Origin: Physella acuta
Taxonomy: Eukaryota; Mollusca; Gastropoda; Physidae
Assembly (NCBI RefSeq): GCF_028476545.1
Contig: NW_026731931.1
Coordinates: 835,001 to 899,000 of the forward strand
Length of the DNA stretch: 64,000 bases
Direction of reading: 5' to 3'
The position numbers and the translations under genes were made by a program. The notes beneath the pieces were generated by a model. It was given only the letters and a program-made list of their open reading frames with translations. It made no database searches and was not told the DNA's origin. Below are positions 55,151-64,000 of this stretch, piece after piece. Within the stretch, counting starts at the first letter, position 1; every line of letters begins with the position of its first letter.

Positions 55151-56604
55151 GAATGTTTTTAAATTTCGTTTTTACCTTCATGATAGCAGCATATACCCGG
55201 CGTTGCACGGGTTTTAGGAAATATAAACTATTTTCCATTAAATGGCTATATGTTAATACAGTCGCAATGAAAATATACAAGCCTAAATCTAGTGACTGTA
55301 ATTTACTAATTGTAAAAACTGGACTAAGTAAAATAAGTGCTAGCCTCTACAAAAAATATAGGAAAATTTTAAACAATTTTAATATTCTGGCAATTTAACC
55401 AGTAATTTTAGCCATTTCATTTACTTATATATGTTTGTGTATATATATAGCGGGACCAAAAACATTTTTTTTTGCGGGTTTGCCTTTGTATACTAGTTCC
55501 TAAGCTGGTAATGAGTTCCCCAAAGTACAATGCTGGCAGACACCGCAATGCAGTTGGAGTAGGGGGGGGGGGGAGACAGAGAGTTTAGGGGGCTCAAAAT
55601 CCGACCAAAAATAACAAAATATTATTTTTTTTAACCATGATAGAATTTTTTGTTTTTGGGTGGCATAATATCAATAGAGACTCCCATGAGGGAGTAGCAA
55701 AAAATGTTTTAAACCATCATAAAAATGCTATGGTTCAAAATGAGCATCATTTAATCCTTTATCTATTGGTATTATTTTTAACGTATGACAAAATTTATAC
55801 GGACAATAAACTTTAAAAAAACCTGAAGCTCCTTACAGTCGACAAGTTGATTTATCGATTATTTCCCTTGGTTTAAATTCAGCAGTAGAAACAATACTTC
55901 GCTACGCGCTCAAAAAAACGATGCGGCTATATAGACAAACTGTTTCTCTTTTCGGCAGACCATGCTTGTTTAATATTTTAAATAAAGATTTAATGTGAAC
56001 AAGCATACAAACATCAGCTGTGTTTTTAAGACTAGCCATATCCTAATTCATGTTACAATCTGCCTGCGAAATGTAATTTTCTTTCATCAAGCAGGTTGTT
56101 ATGCTATGTTTTGATTTCGTCAAGCAGACAGTGTCGCTGTAACAGATACTTTGTTGTTTTTTTTGTCGAAATTAAGCCCCGCTAAGCCGAAATAGTTTGA
56201 AAATACTTATATCAGCACTGAAAAAAGTCACAGAAAAAAAATCCCAGAAAAAAGTCAGTCTTTGGTAGGAAAAAATGTCACAGGAAAAAAGTCACAAATA
56301 AAGGCACAACATGTCTTGTAACAAGTATTTTGATTTTAATTGTAACTAGACTACCCATTGTCTAGTTAGATAACTGTGGGTTTCGGGGGTCATCCATAAA
56401 TGGCATCACCTCTGTCACTTATCATCACAAAATAACCAGACCCCACATTCAAAAAGACTTTTTTATCTTGTACACCGATTTCGGCTAAGCAGGGGTCTGA
56501 TCACACTATCCCTTCATATACTGATGTGACCTACACAACTCTACTTCATTTGCACAGTGTCCCGTTAAGTCTCAGACACATGTTTGTATCGTTTAAAAAA
56601 AAAA

Positions 56605-57063
56605 AACGATTCCGGCCGAGCATGTCTCTGACCACACATCATCCCTTCATATGCTTAGGACAAACAAACAGATTAACTCTACTTCACCTGCCCTGTATCC
56701 TGCCAAGTACAGATAGGCAACTTTATCAATCACATCTAAAAAATAAAATAAAAATTGAAAAAAAAATTATCATTGACGTATTGGTCTAGAACCTGTGCCA
56801 CCCGCATGCAAGCCGATTATAAATTTGTATACTATACTTTAATACTTTGAGTCTCCTTATGCAACTTGATTTACGCGCATAGATCTAGATCTAAGTCTAG
56901 TAGTAGTAACTTTCAAATTAAATTTTATCTTTAATTAGCCAAACAAAGATTAATATAAAATAATGAAGGTCTGAAATTATCTAGATCTAGATAGAATTAT
57001 CTAGATATAGATTCTACGACTCGTTAGCTTAAGTCTAGTATTTGCGGGGGGCGGGTACGCTAG
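56605..57063 (+). mobile_element. Helitron 3' portion with TCTAGA repeats
   Basis: It ends GCGGGGGGCGGGTACGCTAG/T, nearly the same terminal bases as the intact Helitron at 23,506 (GGGTCGGGTACGCTAG), though the hairpin is incomplete. The preceding 420 bp are duplicated at 42,822-43,192. The 5' end is not located. At 56,480-56,690 a CACTATCCCTTCATATxCT / ACTCTACTTCA block is itself doubled. Confidence 0.55.
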
Positions 57064-57139
57064 TTATTAATAATATTGAGTTTTAAAAAGCAGTACTTTT
57101 AAAATTAAGTGTAATATAAAATTGTAATTTTCATTTCAG

Positions 57140-57280
57140 AAAAAACGCATGGTATGGGGTGTAATACAAGCGAAGAATGTCCAAAACCGTACGTGTGCAG
57201 AAATGTTGCAATTACAACAAACAAGTACTGTTTGTGTGATGAAAACTACTACAGAACATTCACAAACTCTTGCATTCCAA
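57140..57280 (+). CDS. EGF-like module 1 exon
   Basis: The 141-bp exon follows CATTTCAG, donor A/GTGGGT, phase 1 at both ends. It reads KTHGMGCNTSEECPKPYVCR, NVAITTNKYCLCDENYYR and TFTNSCIP. Six cysteines in the order C-x5-C-x5-C-x10-C-x1-C-x12-C resemble compact EGF-like modules (C-x-C near the end) found between FN3 domains in large invertebrate surface proteins. It is single-copy in this window. NTS is a glycosylation sequon. Confidence 0.85.
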
Positions 57281-57354
57281 GTGGGTGAATCATTTCAAGT
57301 TAACAGTGTATTTTATTCGCAACTTGCTATGCATTTTAGTTATATATTTGTACA

Positions 57355-57356
<2 letters not shown>

Positions 57357-57447
<91 letters not shown>

Positions 57448-57472
57448 ATGTGTGTATATATATATATATATT
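57357..57472. repeat. TA tract with TG interruption
   Basis: (TA)n to 57,434, then (TG)n, then a shorter (TA)n. Confidence 0.95.
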
Positions 57473-58449
57473 CTATGTTCTGGGTCAAAACCGTCTATCT
57501 AAAAAAAAAATTCAATTTTCTTGTTTGCATAAATCAAAAGCTATGATTCCACAAAATTTCCGAAACATTATACAAATCGATGGTATGATTATCGACATAT
57601 AATCATTTGAACAAACCGTCTAGTATTTATAACGCTAAAAATCTCGGCGCAAAGCGAATACCGTTATCTTTCTCGTTACTCTTTTAATCGGAAACGCAGT
57701 CGCACCCTGCCATCACACGATTTTACACCACAGCAGTCAAAGTATTTATAGGTAAGGATATTTGATTAATTACGTTCAGCTATGCTATTACATTTTATCA
57801 ATGTAAAGAATACTAAACAAAGAGTAAGTGTTTAATATAGCCTATTTCCATTTAAATTTTTAGTGCCAAACTTGTTTGTTAACCTTTTTTGTTAGGCTAA
57901 CTCCATGCTTTGAAAGGGATCTTCATTCTAGAATCGAAATTTAGAAATCAATTAAAACAATATTATTCGCATCATATTTTCACAAGCTTGTGAAATAAAT
58001 GTAATTTGTTTTAATTCGCTACTAGCAACGTGTTAAGAAATGGTTTATATGGTAGGTCACAAAATGTTTAGCGTACATGTTAAACGGCATGGTGAGTTGT
58101 CTTTAGAAAATGCTTTTATGATTTATTTTGATATTAGTGGCCAAATATTAAGATGACTATTCAGTTTTAAAAAAAACCAACCATTCTTTGATGGTTACCA
58201 GATTAAACATTGAGCTTAGCAATAAGCTTGCTACAGTGATGAGTATTACATGTTTAGATTTCAGATCAAACTTGAAATTATTCAATCACATATGTAATTG
58301 TATTGACTAATGCTACTTTACAGAAAAGGAGAAGGCTGTTTAAACTTAGCTAGCAAGTAACACAAAAATGTCATTTTATTAGTCATAAAAATATTCCAGT
58401 TTACTTACCAACAAAAGACCAGTTTTATTCTTTCCAGATACCCGCAGCT

Positions 58450-58690
58450 CTCAACAGACCAGCCTCTCTCAACAGACCAGCTTCTATCAACATACCAGCC
58501 TCTCTTAACAGACCATTTTCTATCGACATGTCAGCCTCTCTCAACGACCAGTTTTTACAATAAAACAGACCACCATACCATACAAGATTCCAGCCTCTGT
58601 CAACAGACCCGCCTTACTCAACAGACCATTCTTATCATACAAGAGACCAGCATCTCTAAACAGACTAGTCAGACCTATCAAAAAATTCAA
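58450..58690 (+). repeat. Minisatellite of CAGCCTCTCTCAACAGAC units
   Basis: About ten degenerate 18-22 bp units, e.g. CCAGCCTCTCTCAACAGACC, follow a splice-acceptor-like TTCTTTCCAG at 58,438. All frames contain stops within the array, so it is not read as an exon. Confidence 0.75.
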
Positions 58691-59631
58691 TGCGACAGAT
58701 ATTCGTGCACTGCAGCACAACCCTGATGCTACTATCTCCTTTAAAGTGAATTAGCAGATAGCTGGCAGTTGCTAAACTAGGGTCGTAAGATTATGATCTC
58801 ATCTGTAGCCCATGACCAGTTGTACAAGAGCAGAAAAAAGATAAAAGCTGTCATATATGAGTACCTAAAAGCAAGTCATAAATACACATTTTTATGATGA
58901 TTTGCCTGAATTGAAATACATTTTGGCATTGAAACGTTTATTTAAAGAATAAATTAAAAAAATAAACACATTTTTTTATTTCGTTGCATTTTGTAAAATA
59001 ATTAAACCTTAAGTCTTAATGGTGTGATTAATATGTTATGTCTCATTCATAATGTATCCTACAGTAAGGATTATATTTTTGTTATTATGATTCTACAAAC
59101 GCAGCATCCACCAGATTTAGTAAAATAAACTGTGAGAATAGAAAGATGTCATAAATAAAGCATAACCTTCAACAACTAGCAAGTCTAGTGCTTAATACAT
59201 TCATAATGAATAAACAGTCGAAATCGATAAAGCCATACTAAAACATCTCTACTAAAATTAAAGTAATCCCATAAAGTAGAATAAACTCAAATAATTAAAA
59301 TGAGCACAAAACTGTAATTATAGCTTTAAAAAAAACATAACAAAATCAAGTACCTTGGACAAAATTCTCGGTTCACAACGGCCAATACTGTTCGGGCACA
59401 GATAGACAGTTTGGCAGCAAGATTTTTAGACCGAGGAAAACCGACTATCTTTTAAAACCTGCTATAATTTTGTAAATATTAACAAAACTCATTTTAAAAC
59501 GCTACAGTATAGTCGATAGAGAGGTTCTTCACACATATCAGTTAAAAAAATTTATTAGAGCAATCAAAAGTGAAATAATCAGTTCTTTGTCTAGCCTTCG
59601 GAGTTAAAAGGGTTTTCGACCTAGACCATCA

Positions 59632-59736
<105 letters not shown>

Positions 59737-59964
59737 TTCTTTAACAAATAATCTCAGACAAATTATCCCAGACAAAAAACCTCACGGAAAAATGATGTTA
59801 CAAAAAAATATACCAGGAGAATGTATATTATGGACAAATGATCTCAGACAAAATACATCGCTGCTTAATATGAAATTAATTATTCAACCAGAAACATTTA
59901 ATAATGTGAGTCAAAATGAAAAACAAATAGGCCTACTTTAAAATGTGTTTCTTTTCTTTAACAG

Positions 59965-60240
59965 TATCTGATTTGCAAGTAAAAGATGTTCAATTAAACA
60001 GCAGGACGTCATCATCTTTATCTTTTAAGTGGTCATTGAGTAATGTTCAAAACACTTCAATTGTGACGTTCAAAATTCTAACCAATGATGGAAAAAATAG
60101 TACTGGGACGATTTCAGGGGGAACAATCTCACACCTTAATGCTGGGACACAGTACAATTGCACTGTTATGTCTATTGTCAAGGGAGATAATATTTATACT
60201 TCTCAAAATACAAGTGTTACATTTGGTCCATTGTGGACAA
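59965..60240 (+). CDS. Fibronectin type III domain 1 exon
   Basis: The 276-bp exon follows CTTTAACAG, donor A/GTATGT, phase 1 at both ends: one complete domain in one exon. It reads SDLQVKDVQLNSRTSSSLSF, KWSLSNVQNTSIVTF, GTISHLNAGTQYNCTVMSIV and TSQNTSVTF. The conserved FN3 tryptophan (FKW), the L of the loop (SHLNAGTQY) and the tyrosine (TQYNCTV) are all in place. FN3 domains are all-beta modules for protein contacts outside the cell. Several sequons (NTS, NST, NCT) fit secretion. Confidence 0.9.
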
Positions 60241-60632
60241 GTATGTATTACTATAGAGTATAGGTCTTTAATAAAAAGTATTTATTAAGCTTAACTTTTA
60301 TTAGGTTATCTAAACTGAAGGTAGGAAACAGTTAAATAATACTTTTTTGAGGTATAAGAAAGTTAGTTTTTTATGTAGAAATCTAATCTCAGTTTTTACC
60401 AGACTTGATATGAACTTCATATAAATGATGTTTAAATAATCTTTACACAAACTAGTCTATAATTTACTTAGTTTTAGGACTAGAATCCTACTTTTTGTAT
60501 ATCAGGTTTAAAAAAAAAAAACTTCATAGTAAATAGACTAAAGATTATTTAAACTTTTTTCTTCATGTTTTACGTATTGCCATCAACTTAATAGCTTTGT
60601 ATTTTATTTCATTAAAATATTAATTTTTACAG
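60241..60632 (+). other. Intron between FN3-1 and EGF-like 2
   Basis: A 392-bp AT-rich phase-1 intron. No repeat or signal noticed. Confidence 0.9.
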
Positions 60633-60779
60633 CAAACACATATGCTGGAATTTGCAGTGACTCAACATCAGATTGTGATGCCGGTACAATGTGTATACAA
60701 CCATTTACCACTGCCAACACTTTATGTTTGTGTAACAGTAGCCAGACTTATGCTACAGATAACTTTACTTGTCTTCCTT
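60633..60779 (+). CDS. EGF-like module 2 exon
   Basis: The 147-bp exon follows TTTTTACAG, donor T/GTGAGT, phase 1 at both ends. It reads NTYAGICSDSTSDCDAGTMC, IQPFTTANTLCLCNSS and QTYATDNFTCLP. It has the same six-cysteine layout as the exon at 57,140, including the C-x-C pair and the closing T-C-L/I-P. Alternation of this module with FN3 domains suggests a repeated EGF-FN3 cassette. Confidence 0.88.
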
Positions 60780-61356
60780 GTGAGTATTCTACATTTATCT
60801 TTTGAAATAAGAATGAAAATATTTTGAGTTTTAAAAGCTTTTAATTCAATTTTTTTAATAAAAGCTTACAATAAAAAGTGTATTTTCTTGTATTTGCTGT
60901 TAGGTTCTCATTTAAATCCTTCCTTTGTCCTTATTTTTGTTTCGTGAACTTTAAATAATTGCTGTTCAACGAAAAAATAACCCTTTATTCTTATTTGCAA
61001 TTTCCATTAACATAAGTAAAAAAACAACAACTTATTTTTAAAACCGAATTTATCTAATTATAATGAAGGTGTAATGTAGAGCAACTTTCATGAAGAAAAA
61101 TAAGATTTTGATGTATTAAAGTTGTAATATGTTTTTTACCAAGATGTTTTTCTAGTTACACTAATCTGGCAATTGTTATTTTCAATTTGCCTTGACACGT
61201 GTTTATGATTACTAATTATTACTGTGTATAAAGCGACATATTAGTTTTAAAAAATCGTATCCTTTAAATTATTATATTTATTAGAAAATTTATGACATTT
61301 TTTCAGTTGTTTCTCTTATATAGGTCGATTTAATATCTTGAATTAAATAATTTCAG
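60780..61356 (+). other. Intron between EGF-like 2 and FN3-2
   Basis: A 577-bp AT-rich phase-1 intron without recognisable elements. Confidence 0.9.
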
Positions 61357-61638
61357 TGAGCAACTTACAGGTACAAAGCTTACAATGGACAACAAGAACA
61401 CACAGCATCGATTTTACCTGGTTAACTACTCATGTAGTCAGGGCCAATGCTACATATGCAATCATTGATACAAGTAGCTCTAACACATTGGCTAAACTAT
61501 CTTCTGACGCTACTGGAGCAAGTTTGACCAATCTCGTCCCAGGAACTAAATACAGCTTGATGATTAGATGCGAATTACTAAGTGACAGCTACTATAACAA
61601 CATGAGTTACAATATTGATATTTCTGACATAATAACAT
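61357..61638 (+). CDS. Fibronectin type III domain 2 exon
   Basis: The 282-bp exon follows AATTTCAG, donor T/GTATGT, phase 1 at both ends. It reads SNLQVQSLQWTTRTHSIDFT, WLTTHVVRANATYAII, TGASLTNLVPGTKYSLMIRC and ends DISDIIT. The FTW strand, the L-x-PGT-x-Y turn and alternating strands match FN3. NAT, NMS and other sequons are present. Confidence 0.9.
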
Positions 61639-62100
61639 GTATGTTGCTTTAACTGTGACGTATTTCGTCTATAACTTTCATAAATCATATATATAATTTC
61701 TATTTGAAAAGTTTAAAGTTTACAAATACGCTGTTTTCATTGTTTTATATGTTTTGATATTTCTTTTAATTATTAGATATTGATATTAATTTACTTATTT
61801 TTATTTAAAAAATAGTTAAGTTCCTCTAAGTAAAATGTATTTGTCTCGTAGTATAAAACCAATATTATAGTCCTATCGTTTACAGAATTATAATAATAAT
61901 AGTTAAAAAAAGTAGTAAACTATGTTTACGATAAATGGAATAACAGTATACAATATTTGATACGCTTATTTCAATATCCAAAAAAATATTAAATCCGTTT
62001 TATTCAAATTATTAAAAAAGTTATTCTGATTTAATGTCTAGAATATTAGGCAATTTTAAATAATCGGAGGTAGTTATCAATTTGTTTTTTTAATTGACAG
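61639..62100 (+). other. Intron between FN3-2 and FN3-3
   Basis: A 462-bp AT-rich phase-1 intron with nothing notable. Confidence 0.9.
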
Positions 62101-62391
62101 ATCCTTCGATGCCAGGAAAAGTTTATAATGTTACACAACTACCGAATACTGCAATCAATGGGCTATTCGAGTACATAATTTATTTTAATGCTTCAGAGGG
62201 CAATGTGGCAAGTTATATATTAGTTATTCAGAATAGCAACATTATCATAGACACTTTGATCAGTAACACTCCTTTTGTTATATCAAAGAAATTGGCACCT
62301 GCGAGAATCTACTTGTATGAAATAACAGCACAAAATACTATAGGAAATATCAGCGAAAAAACAACGGGTCGCTTTTCAACTTCATCAATCC
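62101..62391 (+). CDS. Fibronectin type III domain 3 exon
   Basis: The 291-bp exon follows TAATTGACAG, donor C/GTAAGT, phase 1 at both ends. It reads PSMPGKVYNVTQLPNTAING, LFEYIIYFNASEGNVASYIL, LAPARIYLYEITAQN and GNISEKTTGRFSTSS. PxxPxxV at the start and YxxxxxAxNxxGxxS near the end are FN3 hallmarks. The usual core tryptophan is replaced by phenylalanine or tyrosine (YIIYF). NVT, NAS and NIS are sequons. Confidence 0.85.
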
Positions 62392-63464
62392 GTAAGTAAA
62401 TAATGCATCTTATTTATTTCAATAATGACATATAAAAAAGGTTATTAATAGCTGAACTAATATATTGGAATCAGTGGCGTAGCGAGGTCGGGTGTCACCC
62501 GGTGCGGCACTTATGGTGTCACCCCCCAGAGGCGTAGCGACCCTTCCCGGGGACAAACTTTCAAATTTTCGATTTTTCGGTTTGCATCCCCCTCCCTCCC
62601 CTCAAACTGTCGATTTGCACCCCCTCAAGTTTTTCTCTATATATTTTGCTATTTTTTGCCTTGGTGTCACCCCCCTAAATGGTGTCACCCGGTGCGGTCC
62701 GCACCCCCCGCCCCCGCCCCGCCCCCCCCCCCCCTCCTTACGCCCCTGATAGGAATAATGATTCTTTACATAAAGGATCTCGATTTTTTTACTAATCACC
62801 TTCATAAATAGCCTATGTGGCTAAATTACTTAAATAAAAATAAATTTGATTGACACGTTATAAGGAAATGTATTGTAACTTTATCATACGCCTGTATCTT
62901 CCATTAAAACTTGATGTTTATGACAAATTTGTTTATTTTATTTTTGCAATTTTAATAAAATTTGAAATTTGAAAAATTTAACAATCTAATTCATTTATTC
63001 TAACAAAACGTACACTTGTGTACACGTATAACAAAGCTAATTATTGACTTTTGTTATTTTTAGATTAAATATTAATTAAATAAAATCAGTACAATGAACT
63101 AAATGGGAAAGAATTTTGAAACTCAATAAAACGACGGGACGTATATCTCTTTGTGCCATCTATAATAAGCTAATTATATAGACAATTAACTATAAATACT
63201 AATACGATCTTATCAGAACACAAGCTAAAACGTGTTCTATGAAATGTGTAAGGAATTAAGCAGAAGTTATTAATTAGAATAACTATATCATAAAATGATG
63301 TTCATGGATGTGTATGCCCAACATTAAAAATATTGTATTCATACATCGATTATATAACTTTTTCTCTAATTAAAATTACAATTTTCAAGGCTATTAGTCG
63401 AGTAATATTCCCCTAACTAATTTGTTAATAATTTGCAACCAATATATTGCTTTTATTTATACAG
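62392..63464 (+). other. Intron between FN3-3 and FN3-4
   Basis: A 1.07-kb phase-1 intron holding the C-rich element at 62,474-62,752. The remainder is AT-rich without features. Confidence 0.85.
62474..62752. mobile_element. CAGTGGCGTAGC-type small transposon
   Basis: It begins CAGTGGCGTAGCGAGG and ends CTTACGCCCCTGAT, whose complement ATCAGGGGCGTAAG mirrors the start. Inside are CGATTTGCACCCCC and GGTGTCACCCGGTGCGG units (the latter repeated) and a long C-run. It is the most complete member of the family seen at 1, 32,040 and 50,417. No coding capacity; non-autonomous. Confidence 0.6.
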
Positions 63465-63646
63465 CTTCTGGTGTACCATCATATATGCAAATACCCGTTG
63501 AGAGTATAACTGCGTACACTGCTATTGTCACATGGCAGATGCCAAAATATCCCAATGGAAACATCACAGGATATGTTTTGTATGTGACTTACAGCAGTGA
63601 GTCATGTTTGCAAGTTTACAGTGTTGGTTGCAATGACTGTAGTCTG
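63465..63646 (+). CDS. Fibronectin type III domain 4, first exon (gene continues beyond window)
   Basis: The 182-bp exon follows TTATACAG, donor GTAAGT, phase 1 in and 0 out, so unlike the others this domain is split by an intron. It reads SGVPSYMQIPVESITAYTAI, VTWQMPKYPNGNITGYVLYV, TYSSESCLQVYSVGC and NDCSL. P-x-x-PNGxIxxYxLYVTY is a strong FN3 signature. Three cysteines in the last part are unusual for FN3. The remaining half and all later exons lie outside the window. Confidence 0.9.
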
Positions 63647-64000
63647 GTAAGTCAATATTTGGAAATATAAAATATGCTAGATACAAAATACACGCATTTA
63701 TAATTAATCATATGATTTGATCAAATCACAATGATTCCACTAATTTTTCTATTGAGATTTTATAATACACCAAATAGGAATGTTCCAAATTACTTATAGT
63801 TCAAAGAAGTGTACAATTTATCAACAAATACACACAATGGTTCTAATAAGTTTCTAGCATAAATTTGTTTTATTAGGTTTCATTATAAGGCATCATTACT
63901 ACACAATATCTATCTGTCTTATGTTTGTTTGTAACATGAAATGAAGGGTTTTTAAAATATACCTAATTTGCTTTCTTTAATCAAATAAATTCTGCAAACA
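63647..64000 (+). other. Start of the intron inside FN3-4
   Basis: AT-rich sequence to the window end, with no acceptor or open stretch that would complete the domain. Confidence 0.8.

Larger units (their letters stand above)
52975..57139 (+). other. Intron between CUB-6 and EGF-like 1
   Basis: This 4.2-kb phase-1 intron contains a degenerate E copy (53,068), a TA tract (54,242), a foldback element (about 54,520-55,150) and a Helitron-type tail ending at 57,063. The stretch 55,160-56,210 shows a G-run at 55,562 and nothing codable. At 56,215-56,310 short TCACAGAAAAAAG units repeat loosely. Confidence 0.75.

Noticed and set aside
57149-57602. Open frames across the EGF-like 1 exon containing long IYIYIYIY runs
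   Set aside because: These are wrong-frame readings of the exon and the TA tract; the true exon frame is set by cysteines and splice phases.

Overview
This window looks like intron-rich, AT-rich genomic DNA of an invertebrate, most likely a gastropod mollusc. That is an inference from the style of its repeats (TCTAGA hexamer arrays, TA tracts, mollusc-like MITEs and Helitrons) and from the gene type; no ribosomal or mitochondrial marker is present. It holds one multi-exon gene on the + strand, open at both window ends, and everything else is intron and mobile DNA. Eighteen exons can be placed from frame, phase and splice sites. They encode six CUB domains, then EGF-like, FN3, EGF-like, FN3, FN3 and the first part of a fourth FN3 domain, about 1,100 residues in all. 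Every module boundary lies in a phase-1 intron and every CUB domain is cut once by a phase-2 intron. No start codon, signal peptide, membrane segment or stop of the gene is in the window. An extracellular or receptor-type surface protein is likely; a CUB/EGF/FN3 ectodomain such as those of molluscan receptor tyrosine phosphatases is one possibility and is not proven here.

The six CUB domains come from three tandem copies of a genomic unit with two CUB domains in four exons: unit A (about 1-13,288), unit B (about 13,289-28,525) and unit C (from about 28,526, last CUB exon ending at 52,974). Introns as well as exons align between units, so insertions in one unit can be dated against empty sites in the others. 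A and B are the closest pair over most of their length and share repeat insertions that C lacks. The first kilobase or so of B resembles C instead, so B is a mosaic. Its left border is a sharp junction inside an inverted repeat built from a relic CUB exon; the same inverted repeat is complete in C (136-bp arms at 32,682-32,990).

The introns carry many mobile elements: eight copies of one interspersed repeat of about 690 bp; a 2.28-kb non-autonomous Helitron with an exact empty site in unit A, plus older and nested Helitron copies; hAT transposon relics including transposase fragments and a 552-bp MITE; tRNA-derived SINEs; a 144-bp LINE 3' fragment with a 13-bp target duplication; foldback-like elements, one with arms made of 15-bp repeats and one carrying a tRNA-His-like sequence; three solo-LTR-like insertions; and a broken Ty3/gypsy-class LTR retrotransposon (34,165-39,429, minus strand) whose integrase region lies upstream of its reverse transcriptase, the domain order known from Gmr1-like elements.

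From 57 kb to the end the gene continues with single-copy EGF-like and FN3 exons in short introns, interrupted by TA tracts and one minisatellite. The most notable observations are the recent expansion and mosaic structure of the CUB array, the palindromes made from a dead CUB exon, the pol domain order of the LTR element, and the foldback elements.
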